DNA of 64,000 nucleotides from Streptomyces maremycinicus (lineage in GTDB: Bacteria > Actinomycetota > Actinomycetes > Streptomycetales > Streptomycetaceae): positions 496,001-560,000 of the forward strand of contig NZ_BBYG01000012.1 of assembly GCF_001184025.1 (NCBI RefSeq), written 5' to 3'. Below the pieces are notes generated by a model. That model searched no databases. It saw only the letters and a program-made list of their open reading frames with translations, and was not told the origin of the DNA. Of the stretch, positions 24,659-32,848 are shown piece by piece; position 1 is the stretch's first letter; each line of letters begins with the position of its first letter. A program made the position numbers and the translations under genes.

Positions 24659-26794
24659 ATGGTTGCACCAGCGGTACTGGCCGCCGCCGGGAAGGCGGCC
24701 AAGGTCGCCAAAGCAGCGAAGGCGGCCAAGGCGGCGGCCCAGCGCGGCGGCGGTCAGGGCGGCGGCGGAGGCAAGAAGAACAACAAGTGGATATGGATAG
24801 CCGGCGGCGTCGGCTGTCTGCCCATCGCCGGGGTCGGCACCCTGGTCCTGGTCCTGGTGGGAAGCATGATCGGCGGGGTGGGCGCCGGTGCCGCGGCCGC
24901 CTCCTGCGCGGACTACTCCGACAACGCCGAGGCCGGCAACACCAGTGACGCGGCGGCCACCAACCCGGTCATGCCGGCCGGCAAGATGTACATGCCGAGC
25001 GAGACGGCGCGCAACGAGATCCCGCCGAAGATGATCCTCGCCGCGATGCGTGCCGCCGCCCGCTACGACGGCCTCGACTGGACGCTCATCGCCGGGCAGA
25101 TGTACCAGGAGACCAAGTACGGCCAGCACCCCTCGGCCGCGCCCGGCGGCGCGAACTCCCTCGGCTACATGGGCATCCTCCAGTTCGGCAAGCCGGCCTG
25201 GACGGACTACGGCGCCGACGGCAACGGCGACGGCACGAAGGACCTGTACAACATCGACGACGCGGCCTGGGCCGCCGCCAACTTCCTGCACGCCAAGAAG
25301 GCCGAGACCGCTCCCTTCAAGGCGCTCCAGATCTACTCCGGTTCCACGGCAGCCAACACGATCTACCCGCGGGTGGTCCTCACCCAGGCCGCGCGTTACC
25401 GCGGGGTGCTCACCGGCGACAAGGACCTCATCAAGCGCTGGTACGCGCATCTGAAGGAGACCATCGAGAAGAACCCGGGCTTCCCCACCCTCGGGAAGCA
25501 GTCGGACATTCCCGAACCGGTGGGCAACAACGCCCAGCCCGGCTCCGCGCTCAGCATCGCCGCGACCCCGGCCCGCTCCTGGTCGACCCCTGCCCTGGAC
25601 GACGACAGCGGTGACGGCAGCACGACCGCGATGTCCCTGGCCGCGTACAGCAGTGACGTCGGCGGCAGCAGTGACTTCAGCGGTGTCGGCGACAGCGGCG
25701 CTGTCGGCGCCGGCCACGCGACGACCGTGTCCTTCCCCCTTGCCAAGGAGCCCTCCACCGGCAAGGACTGGCAGTGGCCCATGAAGCAGGGCACCTACAC
25801 GATCGGTACCCCTTACCACCAGAACGGCCGTATGTGGAGCCTCGGTTACCACACGGGTCTCGACCTGGTGGCCGGCAGCGGCACCCCGATCTACGCCCCG
25901 GCCGACGGCAAGGTCGTCCACGCCGGTCCCGGCGGCTCGTACGGCAACATGACGAAGATCGAGCACGCGGGCGGGGTCATCACGCTCTACGGCCACCAGA
26001 CCTCGATCAAGGTGTCCGTGGGGCAGACCGTCAAGCGCGGTCAGCAGATCGGCACGGTCGGCGCGACCGGCAACGTCACAGGACCCCACCTGCACTGGGA
26101 GGTCCTCGTACCCGGCGTCGACAACCCCTTCGTGGGCGGTCAGGACCGGGGCCCGGGCATGGTCGACCCCCAGCAGTGGATGCAGGGCAAGGTCACCGCC
26201 AACCCCGACTACGGCACCGTTCCCGGGTCCGACGAGGGCAGCAAGGACGCCGAGTACGCGAACTGCGCCGAGAACAACGGCGGCGCCGCGGTGGCCCCGG
26301 ACGGCGCGGGCGCCTCCGGTGTCCTCCCCGACGCCGACGACCCGGTGATCCGCGCGGTCCTCGGCTGGGCGCAGCGCGGCATCGGCGTCCCGTACGTGTT
26401 CGGCGCCCCGCGCCTCCAGGGCAAGAACCCCACCAGCTTCGACTGCTCCAGCTTCACGCAGTGGGCGTACTACATGGCCAGCGGCGGGAAGATCAACATC
26501 GGGACGACGACGTACACGCAGGAGCCCTACCTCAAGAAGTACGAGGTGTCGCTGTCCGAGGCGCAGCCCGGTGACGTCATCTTCTTCCGGCCGGAGAAGG
26601 GCCATTCGGGCCATGTGGGTCTGGTGTGGGACCCCAAGGGCCACAAGATCATCCATGCCCCGCGTCCGGGCAAGTCCGTCGAGTTCAGCAAGTGGGACTA
26701 CCAGGACACGATCACCGGCGTCTACCGCGTGCCGATCCCCAACGGCACGAACGCGGTCGAGGGTGACGGCACGGACAGCGGAACAGGAGCATGA
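24659..26794 (+). CDS. Three-domain cell-wall hydrolase: SLT-like + M23 + NlpC/P60
   Basis: 711 aa, the VirB1/CwlT equivalent that opens peptidoglycan for the secretion channel. N-terminal Ala/Lys-rich helix and Gly linker (1-43), one membrane helix (about 45-72), then three enzymes. The lytic-transglycosylase-like domain (125-265) has Glu151 in MYQETKYG and YMGILQFG. The M23 endopeptidase domain (370-490) has His398/Asp402 in YHTGLD and His477/His479 in PHLHWE. The NlpC/P60 domain (560-693) has Cys596 in FDCSSF, His652 in GHVGLV and His666. All expected catalytic residues are present. Known type IV muramidases usually carry one or two such domains. It overlaps the downstream lipoprotein gene by four bases. 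Confidence 0.9.
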   Translation: MVAPAVLAAAGKAAKVAKAAKAAKAAAQRGGGQGGGGGKKNNKWIWIAGGVGCLPIAGVGTLVLVLVGSMIGGVGAGAAAASCADYSDNAEAGNTSDAAATNPVMPAGKMYMPSETARNEIPPKMILAAMRAAARYDGLDWTLIAGQMYQETKYGQHPSAAPGGANSLGYMGILQFGKPAWTDYGADGNGDGTKDLYNIDDAAWAAANFLHAKKAETAPFKALQIYSGSTAANTIYPRVVLTQAARYRGVLTGDKDLIKRWYAHLKETIEKNPGFPTLGKQSDIPEPVGNNAQPGSALSIAATPARSWSTPALDDDSGDGSTTAMSLAAYSSDVGGSSDFSGVGDSGAVGAGHATTVSFPLAKEPSTGKDWQWPMKQGTYTIGTPYHQNGRMWSLGYHTGLDLVAGSGTPIYAPADGKVVHAGPGGSYGNMTKIEHAGGVITLYGHQTSIKVSVGQTVKRGQQIGTVGATGNVTGPHLHWEVLVPGVDNPFVGGQDRGPGMVDPQQWMQGKVTANPDYGTVPGSDEGSKDAEYANCAENNGGAAVAPDGAGASGVLPDADDPVIRAVLGWAQRGIGVPYVFGAPRLQGKNPTSFDCSSFTQWAYYMASGGKINIGTTTYTQEPYLKKYEVSLSEAQPGDVIFFRPEKGHSGHVGLVWDPKGHKIIHAPRPGKSVEFSKWDYQDTITGVYRVPIPNGTNAVEGDGTDSGTGA

Positions 26795-28236
26795 ACCGAC
26801 CGATGAGGCGCCGCCTTCTCCCTCTCACCGGAGCCCTGGTGTCACTGGGCCTCGTCGTCGGCTGCGCCGGAGGCGAGGACACGGGCAAGGACGGGGCGAC
26901 GAAAGGAAAGGCGAGTCCCGAGGCGTCCGCGTCGCTCGACGCGGGCCCCGCGTACCGGGGCGCCGCACTGCCGGGCCTGACCCGCGAGCCCGCGTGGAGC
27001 CTGACCGCCGACGGTGTCACGGGCTGCCCCGGCGACCCGGTGGAACGGGCCACGAGCAGGGTCATCGGCGACCACTCGCAGACCTGCGTGCTCGGTGACG
27101 CCGTCGTTCTCACCGAGGACGCGACGACGTACCCCGACAACACCGGCGGCACACCCGAGGAGTACCTCTTCCGGGCCCGCTTCCTCGACGCGGCCACCGG
27201 CCGGGAACGCACCTCGGTCGAGGTCACGATCCCCGCCGACGGCTGGTCGAGCGACCGGGATCCCGTGCCGTCCGAGTTCTTCACCGTCGGCCGCTGGACG
27301 GACGGCGCGCCCGCCCTCCTGGTCGTCGACGGCGACGTGACGCCGGCGAGCGGCCTGAAGAAGAAGTCGGTCCGGACCACGTACACCATGTACGCCCCCT
27401 CCGGCGAGAAGCTGGGCAGCTCCGCCTACGACGGCGAGGATGGCACCGACTTCGCCGTCGAGGCCGGCCATGTGCGGCTGAAGGAGGGCGACGACAGCGC
27501 CTCCTACGCCCCGCTCGGCGGCGGTGCCACCGTCGAGGTCCAGGACCGGTGGGAGGACCAGGCGCCGATCGGCCCGGGCTTCGGCTACCGGGTGGCGACT
27601 TCCCTCGCCGAGTTCTACGTCAGCGGCGACCGGCTCCAGGTCTCCGACCGGCTCACCGGCAAGGAACTGTGGGACACGGAGAGCGTCACCCTGCCGGCCG
27701 CCGTGGCCTCGCGGACCCCGGCCGGTGACCGCGCGGCCGCCTCCCTCTTCCCGCTCGCCGGGGACAAGGGCCTGCTCGCCTGGGGCATCGAGGACGACAC
27801 GTACGACGCGCTGCTGACGGTGGTCGACCTCAGGACGGGTCGCACCCTGGTGGAAGGCCCCAAGACCGCCCTCGACCCCAATGACGCGCACGAGCCGGTC
27901 GTCGTCCTCTCCGCGGACGGCAGCCGCGTGGTCACCCAGTTCGGCGGAGGCGCGGTGGCCTGGGACGCGGAGACGGGCGACGAGCTCTGGCGACAGGAGG
28001 AGGACGAGCAGGACATCGAGCCGGTGGCGCTGCCGACCGGCGATGTCCTGTACGCGTCCGTCAGCGATCTGGGGCTGGCGGCGCTCGACATGCGCACCAA
28101 GAAGGTGCTGGCCTCCGGTCTGGAGCCGGACACCTCGCTGAACGACGACATCGACGTCCTGGAGCGCACCTCCGACGGCCACACCCTGCTGGCGACGAGC
28201 ACGGGCGTCTTCGTCTTCGCTCCGGAAAAAGCCTGA
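26791..28236 (+). CDS. Beta-propeller-like (PQQ repeat) lipoprotein
   Basis: 481 aa. The signal peptide of about 24 residues ends in the lipobox LVVGC (Cys25), followed by a Lys/Ser/Ala linker. The rest is beta-rich with repeated motifs of the type D-x-x-T-G-x-E-L-W (SDRLTGKELWDTES, AWDAETGDELWRQE, LDMRTKKVLA), as in PQQ-type propellers such as BamB. It is anchored outside the membrane, where it could act as an assembly scaffold for the secretion machine; that role is inferred from context. It is translationally coupled to the hydrolase (ATGA). Confidence 0.78.
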   Translation: MNRPMRRRLLPLTGALVSLGLVVGCAGGEDTGKDGATKGKASPEASASLDAGPAYRGAALPGLTREPAWSLTADGVTGCPGDPVERATSRVIGDHSQTCVLGDAVVLTEDATTYPDNTGGTPEEYLFRARFLDAATGRERTSVEVTIPADGWSSDRDPVPSEFFTVGRWTDGAPALLVVDGDVTPASGLKKKSVRTTYTMYAPSGEKLGSSAYDGEDGTDFAVEAGHVRLKEGDDSASYAPLGGGATVEVQDRWEDQAPIGPGFGYRVATSLAEFYVSGDRLQVSDRLTGKELWDTESVTLPAAVASRTPAGDRAAASLFPLAGDKGLLAWGIEDDTYDALLTVVDLRTGRTLVEGPKTALDPNDAHEPVVVLSADGSRVVTQFGGGAVAWDAETGDELWRQEEDEQDIEPVALPTGDVLYASVSDLGLAALDMRTKKVLASGLEPDTSLNDDIDVLERTSDGHTLLATSTGVFVFAPEKA

Positions 28237-28298
28237 ACCCACCACCCACCCCCCAGACAACTCAGCAAGTCCACAGTCCAGAAAGGACGGACCCGCGG

Positions 28299-30029
28299 GT
28301 GACCGCAGAACAGCAGAAGAAACCCCGCGCCGAGGACGACTGGACCTTCGAGATCGTCATCGCCGTCGCGGTCGTGCTCCTCGTCGGTGCCGGTGCCTGG
28401 CTGGCGGCGAAGGTCGGGGCCGGGTACTCCGACGCGCCCGCGCCGGCGGGCAATCCGCTGACCTTCCTCGTCGAGGTGATCAAGGGCGACTACAGCTGGC
28501 CCGGTTCGGCGGCCAGTGCCGTCGCGGCCGGTGAGGCGGTCGTCGTCGGGATCCTCGGCCTGGCCGCCTACCGGGTGCGGGAGCGGTTCCGGAACAAGCC
28601 CAAGGTGGACGGCGCCGCCCGGCACCTCGCGAAGGGCGAGGAGCTCGGCAAGCTGACCATGAAGGGCGCGGCCGCCACCGCCGAACGCCTCGGCGTGCGG
28701 GCGGGCACGCCCGGCGTGTTCATCGGCCGGTCCGTCAAGGGCCGTCAGCCGCTGTACGGGTCGTACGAGGACATGCACGTCGACATCTGGGGCCCGCGGA
28801 CCGGCAAGACGACCCGGCGCGCCATTCCCGCCATCCTGGACGGGCCCGGCGCCGTCCTGGTCACCTCCAACAAGCGCGACATCGTGGACGCGACCCGGGG
28901 TCCGCGGACCGCGCGCGGACCGGTGTGGGTGTTCGACCCGCAGCAGGTCGCGCAGGAGGAGCCGAGCTGGTGGTGGAACCCGCTGTCGTACGTCACCGAC
29001 GTGGCCCGGGCCCGCAAGATGGCCGACCACTTCGCCAGCGGCTCGCGGGACGCCAACGCCTCCACCGACGCCTTCTTCGACCCGGCCGGCCAGGACCTGC
29101 TCGCCAACCTGCTGCTCGCCGCCGCCTGCGCCAAGGCGCCGATCACGCAGATCTACACCTGGCTGTCCAACCCCAAGGACGACGCCCCGGAGCGGATCCT
29201 GCGCGGTGCCGGGCACGCCATGTCCGCGGACGGGCTGGCCGGGGTGATCAACGCCCCGGACAAGCAGCGCAGCGGCATCTACGGCGTCGCCCAGCAGATG
29301 GCGTCCTGCCTGGTCAATCCCGAGGTCAACCGGTGGGTCACGCCTCCGGCCGACGAGTACGCGGGCGAGTTCGACCCGCACGCCTTCGTCCGCGGCACGG
29401 GCACCCTGTACTCGCTGAGCCGCGAGGGACGCGACTCCGCCGGGCCGCTGGTGACCGCGCTGACCGTGGCCGTCGTCGAGGCGGCCGAGGAGTACGCCAC
29501 GACCCAGCGCGGCGGGCGTCTCCCGCTGCCTCTCGTCGGTGTCCTCGACGAGGCCGCCAACGTGTGCCGCTGGCGGAACCTGCCCGACCTGTACTCGCAC
29601 TACGGCTCGCGCGGGATCATCCTCATGACGATCCTCCAGTCGTGGGCGCAGGGCATCGAGGTGTGGGGCGAGCGCGGCATGGAGAAGCTGTGGTCGGCCG
29701 CGAACGTCCGCGTCTACGGCGGCGGCGTCTCGGACACCCGCTTCCTGGGTGATCTGAGCGAGCTGGCCGGTGAGTTCGAGCTGCGGGAGTACCAGACCAG
29801 CCGTGAGTCGGAGTTCGGCGGCTGGTCCGGCAACCGCGCGATCAGCGAGTCCACCCGCCGCGAGCGGGTCCTCCAGGTCTCGGACCTCGGCGCGATGCCG
29901 CCCGGCCGGGCCCTCGTCCTCGCCTCCGGCACCAAGCCGGTGCTGGTCGAGACGGTGCCGTGGTGGGAGGGCGCGTACGCGGCCGAGGTCCAGGCCTCGC
30001 TGAAGAAGTACGACCCCGGGGCGCGCTGA
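28299..30029 (+). CDS. VirD4/TraG-like type IV coupling ATPase
   Basis: 576 aa from a GTG with GAAAGGA 11 bases upstream. Two N-terminal membrane helices (about 18-39 and 72-92) precede a cytoplasmic RecA-like domain. Walker A is GPRTGKTT (165-172); Walker B is VGVLDEAANV (DE at 417-418); LMTILQSWAQ is the conserved Gln-containing motif. The region 230-345, with an all-helical content, fits the all-alpha domain of VirD4. Coupling proteins select substrates and pass them to the VirB channel. No relaxase gene accompanies it. A near-perfect terminator follows, marking the right end of the block. Confidence 0.9.
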   Translation: MTAEQQKKPRAEDDWTFEIVIAVAVVLLVGAGAWLAAKVGAGYSDAPAPAGNPLTFLVEVIKGDYSWPGSAASAVAAGEAVVVGILGLAAYRVRERFRNKPKVDGAARHLAKGEELGKLTMKGAAATAERLGVRAGTPGVFIGRSVKGRQPLYGSYEDMHVDIWGPRTGKTTRRAIPAILDGPGAVLVTSNKRDIVDATRGPRTARGPVWVFDPQQVAQEEPSWWWNPLSYVTDVARARKMADHFASGSRDANASTDAFFDPAGQDLLANLLLAAACAKAPITQIYTWLSNPKDDAPERILRGAGHAMSADGLAGVINAPDKQRSGIYGVAQQMASCLVNPEVNRWVTPPADEYAGEFDPHAFVRGTGTLYSLSREGRDSAGPLVTALTVAVVEAAEEYATTQRGGRLPLPLVGVLDEAANVCRWRNLPDLYSHYGSRGIILMTILQSWAQGIEVWGERGMEKLWSAANVRVYGGGVSDTRFLGDLSELAGEFELREYQTSRESEFGGWSGNRAISESTRRERVLQVSDLGAMPPGRALVLASGTKPVLVETVPWWEGAYAAEVQASLKKYDPGAR

Positions 30030-30059
30030 GCCGCCGGTGGCGGCATCTGTGACGGGAGA

Positions 30060-30101
30060 GGGTGAGGGGCCCGGAGGCGACTGCCTCCGGGCCCCTCACC
30101 C
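30060..30101 (+). terminator. Strong hairpin after the VirD4-like gene
   Basis: Perfect inverted repeat with 19-base arms (30060-30078 and 30083-30101) and loop GACT, 30 bases after the stop codon. Confidence 0.9.
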
Positions 30102-30495
30102 GTCCGTCGACCGTAGACCGTCCACCGTCGATCGCCGTCCGTCGGCAACCGCCAACCGGCCCCCGTCCGGCGACCGCTGTCCGTCGGCAACCGGCAACCG
30201 GCGACCGGCAACCGGCGACCGTCCGCCGTCCGTTGACTGCCGTCCGTCGACTGCCGTCCGTCGGTTACCGGTTGTCGGCTGTGTCCGTCGTCTCCGACTG
30301 CCGACTGCCGACTGCCGACTGCCGACTCCCCGACTGCCGACTCCCCGGCTGCCGACTGTCGGTCGGCCGGGGGCGGACGCGCGTGGTCCGGCGGTGCCGT
30401 GTGCCGAACACTGCCGCCGCACCGCCGCACCGCCGCACCGCCGCGCCACCGCGTCACCGCACCGCCGCACCACCGCACCGCCGCACCGCCGGAGG
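30102..30495. repeat. Noncoding spacer made of several short tandem repeats
   Basis: Between the terminator and the sugar-binding lipoprotein (30102-30865) no gene is supported. The first part is a mosaic: imperfect gtccgtcgac and ggcaaccggc units (30102-30290), then the heptamer GACTGCC in four perfect and several variant copies (30296-30360), then about ten copies of CACCGCCG-like octamers (30415-30495). The final 250 bases are less GC-rich and probably contain the promoter of the lipoprotein gene. Confidence 0.7.
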
Positions 30496-30865
30496 CACCC
30501 GCGGCCGCGAGGGGGCCGTAGAGGCCGCCGGTCGTGGTCGTACGACGGCCATGGCGAGTCTGGCGGGATTCATGCGCTCCTCTGGTCGGAACGAAGCCTG
30601 TCGTGATCGTGACCGGCGAGGAACAGCCTTGGTTGTGCGACTTTTTGCCCACTCGTCGGCTGATTCTCTGTCCGGCTCTTTTCCAGGTCTCCGCATGCTC
30701 TCCATGCGTCTTCACCCGCTAAGCGGAGTGTGATGTTGCTACTTCGTTAAGTAGTTTCGCTTGACGCCGATGGTCGCCGCCGCGTTGTCTTTTCAGACAC
30801 CTGGGTCTACCTGTCGCGCCCATGTGTCCGGAATCGCACCGAACGCACCTGAAGTGAGCCCCCGA

Positions 30866-31975
30866 ATGCGTCGTATCGCCATAGCTGTGGTCGCCTCCAC
30901 GATGTCCCTGTCGCTCGCCGGGTGCGGAATGCTGGGGGCGTCGGAGAACAGCAGCAGCGCGACACCGACCCGGAGCAACGACGTCACGGTGGGCGTGCTG
31001 ATGCCGGAGGAGACCAACACCCGGTACGCGGACTTCGACTACCCCATCATCAAGAAGAAGGTCGCCGAGCTCACCGAGAACAAGGGCAGGACCGAGTACG
31101 CGAACGCCGACGGGGAAGCCAAGACGCAGCTCACCCAGATGCAGAAGATGATCGACGAGAAGGTCGACGTCATCCTGCTGGACGCGGTCGACTCGAAGTC
31201 GATCGCGCCGATGGTGCAGAAGGCCAAGGACGCGAACATCCCCGTCATCGCCTACGACCGCCTGGCCCAGGGGCCGATCGACGGGTACGTATCGTTCGAC
31301 AACGAGCTCGTCGGCGAGGTGCAGGGCCGCACCCTCGCGGAGGCCATCCCCAACCTTCAGGCCAGCGACAAGATCGTCATGGTGAACGGCTCGCCCACCG
31401 ACCCGAACGCCGGGCAGTTCAAGGCGGGCGCGCTGAACGAGCTCAACGGCCGGGTCACGGTGGCGAAGTCGTACGACACCGACAAGTGGAGCCCCGAGGT
31501 CGCCGAGGCCAACATGACGAAGGCGATCGAGGCGCTGGGCGTGTCCAACATCGCCGGTGTCTACTCCGCCAACGACGCCATGGCCGGCGGCATCATCAAG
31601 GCCCTCAAGGCCGCGGGTGTCAGCTCCGGCGACCTGCCCCCGATCACCGGCCAGGACGCGGAGCTGGCGGCCGTGCAGCGCATCATCAGCGGCGAGCAGT
31701 TCATGAGCGTCTACAAGCCGTACCCCAACGAGGCCGAGGCCGCCGCCGAGGCCGCCGTCGCCAAGGTCCAGGGCCGTGACATCCAGTTCGACGCCCTCAC
31801 CCGCGACCGGGTCGACAGCCCGACCAACAAGGACATCCCGGCCAAGCTGGTGACCGTGGTCGCGCTGACGAAGAGCAACATCAAGTCGACCATCGTCGCC
31901 GACGGCATCTACAAGGTCTCCGAGATCTGCACCGCCAAGTACAAGGCCGCCTGCCAGGCTCTCGACCTGATCTGA
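30866..31975 (+). CDS. Sugar-binding lipoprotein of ABC type (xylose/ChvE-like), orphan
   Basis: 369 aa periplasmic-binding-protein-like lipoprotein. Signal MRRIAIAVVASTMSLSLAGC with lipobox SLAGC. The body is a type 1 sugar-binding fold: VGVLMPEETNTRYADFDYP, MIDEKVDVILLDAVDS, NIPVIAYDRL, the typical SFDNELVGEVQGRTLAEAI, YSANDAMAGGIIKALKAAG and TGQDAELAAVQRIISGEQ. Closest described group is D-xylose-type binding proteins. No permease or ATPase gene is next to it, unlike the usual three-gene operon, so it either uses a distant transporter or acts as a sensor. The ATG at 30866 is chosen for the signal peptide; a GTG at 30854 is possible. Confidence 0.88.
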   Translation: MRRIAIAVVASTMSLSLAGCGMLGASENSSSATPTRSNDVTVGVLMPEETNTRYADFDYPIIKKKVAELTENKGRTEYANADGEAKTQLTQMQKMIDEKVDVILLDAVDSKSIAPMVQKAKDANIPVIAYDRLAQGPIDGYVSFDNELVGEVQGRTLAEAIPNLQASDKIVMVNGSPTDPNAGQFKAGALNELNGRVTVAKSYDTDKWSPEVAEANMTKAIEALGVSNIAGVYSANDAMAGGIIKALKAAGVSSGDLPPITGQDAELAAVQRIISGEQFMSVYKPYPNEAEAAAEAAVAKVQGRDIQFDALTRDRVDSPTNKDIPAKLVTVVALTKSNIKSTIVADGIYKVSEICTAKYKAACQALDLI

Positions 31976-31985
31976 GTCACGGACC

Positions 31986-32010
31986 CCGGGCGGGCCGCCG
32001 GTCCGCCCGG
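31986..32010 (+). terminator. Hairpin after the sugar-binding lipoprotein
   Basis: Eleven-base stem (31986-31996 with 32000-32010, one G-T wobble) and a three-base loop, ten bases beyond the stop codon. Confidence 0.65.
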
Positions 32011-32848
32011 ACCGCACCCGCCCGCCCGCTCCGGAAGGCGCGAGCCGACACGGGCGGGCTCGAGGCAGACGCGAGGCAGGAACGAGGCAGGCGCGAGGCC
32101 GAGGAAGGGCCGCCCGGTTGCGGAGGGGGTCAGGTGCCGCCGTCCGCCTCCGTGCAACCGTAGGACTCCGTACGGCCGTAGGGGCGCTGAAAGGCCGTGG
32201 GGCACTCTCCGACGGGCCGTGCGACGCCGGGTCGGCGGACGCCTGCCAAGTGGCGCCCAGGAGCCCCCACACCGCCGCGGAGACGGCCTCACGGGCGCGC
32301 CGAGCGTGTCCGGCCGAGTGGCGACGGGCGGCGACAGGCAACACGCCGTCGGCACCGCACCCGCGCTGCGCGCACACCCCGCCCCCACCGCACCCGTGCC
32401 GTCGCCCGCCGGTTCTCGAGGTCGCTCGACGGCCCACGACGACCCTCGACGACACTCGGCGACGGATCACGGATCACGGATGCCGGATCACGGATGCCGG
32501 ACGACAACACCCGCCCGCGTCCGGTGCGTTGTCGCGCGGGTGCGGGGCCCGGTGAACGGGACGCGCCGCATGGCCTGAGCCCGGCCGGACTCCCCCGTGG
32601 TCCGGCCGGGTGGGCTGTGCCCTCCCCCGAGTGGGGAGCACCCGGGGGCAAGCGGAACCAACGATGCCCTGTCGTGAACACCTCGCACCACCGTCAGCTT
32701 GTTGCAGTGTGAGGGGAGGAGGCCGGGAGAAACAGGAGCAGATCGGTGGTTTTCCCGGGCGTCGGCCGGGGCAGCCGTGTTGCGGACCTGGTCCAGGCCG
32801 CGCATAGTTGCGCTCCGGAAGAGGCGTACGGCGGGGGTGGGATGGGCG
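32011..32848. other. 838-base stretch without a supported gene
   Basis: Open frames here lack coding features or a plausible start with ribosome binding site. It holds direct repeats of cgaggcag-like units (32058-32100) and, at 32461-32505, overlapping copies of ggatcacggat and ggatgccggat. The 3' part should contain the promoter of the LuxR-type gene at 32849. Possibly a remnant of lost transporter genes that normally follow the sugar-binding gene; this is inference. Confidence 0.5.

Noticed and set aside
3973..30101. Complete integrative conjugative element
   Set aside because: No integrase, excisionase, relaxase, replication gene, tRNA or direct att repeats can be found at either end, so I describe it only as a type IV-like secretion block.
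30102..30495. CRISPR array
   Set aside because: Units are 7-10 bases, contiguous and without unique spacers; no cas genes are near.
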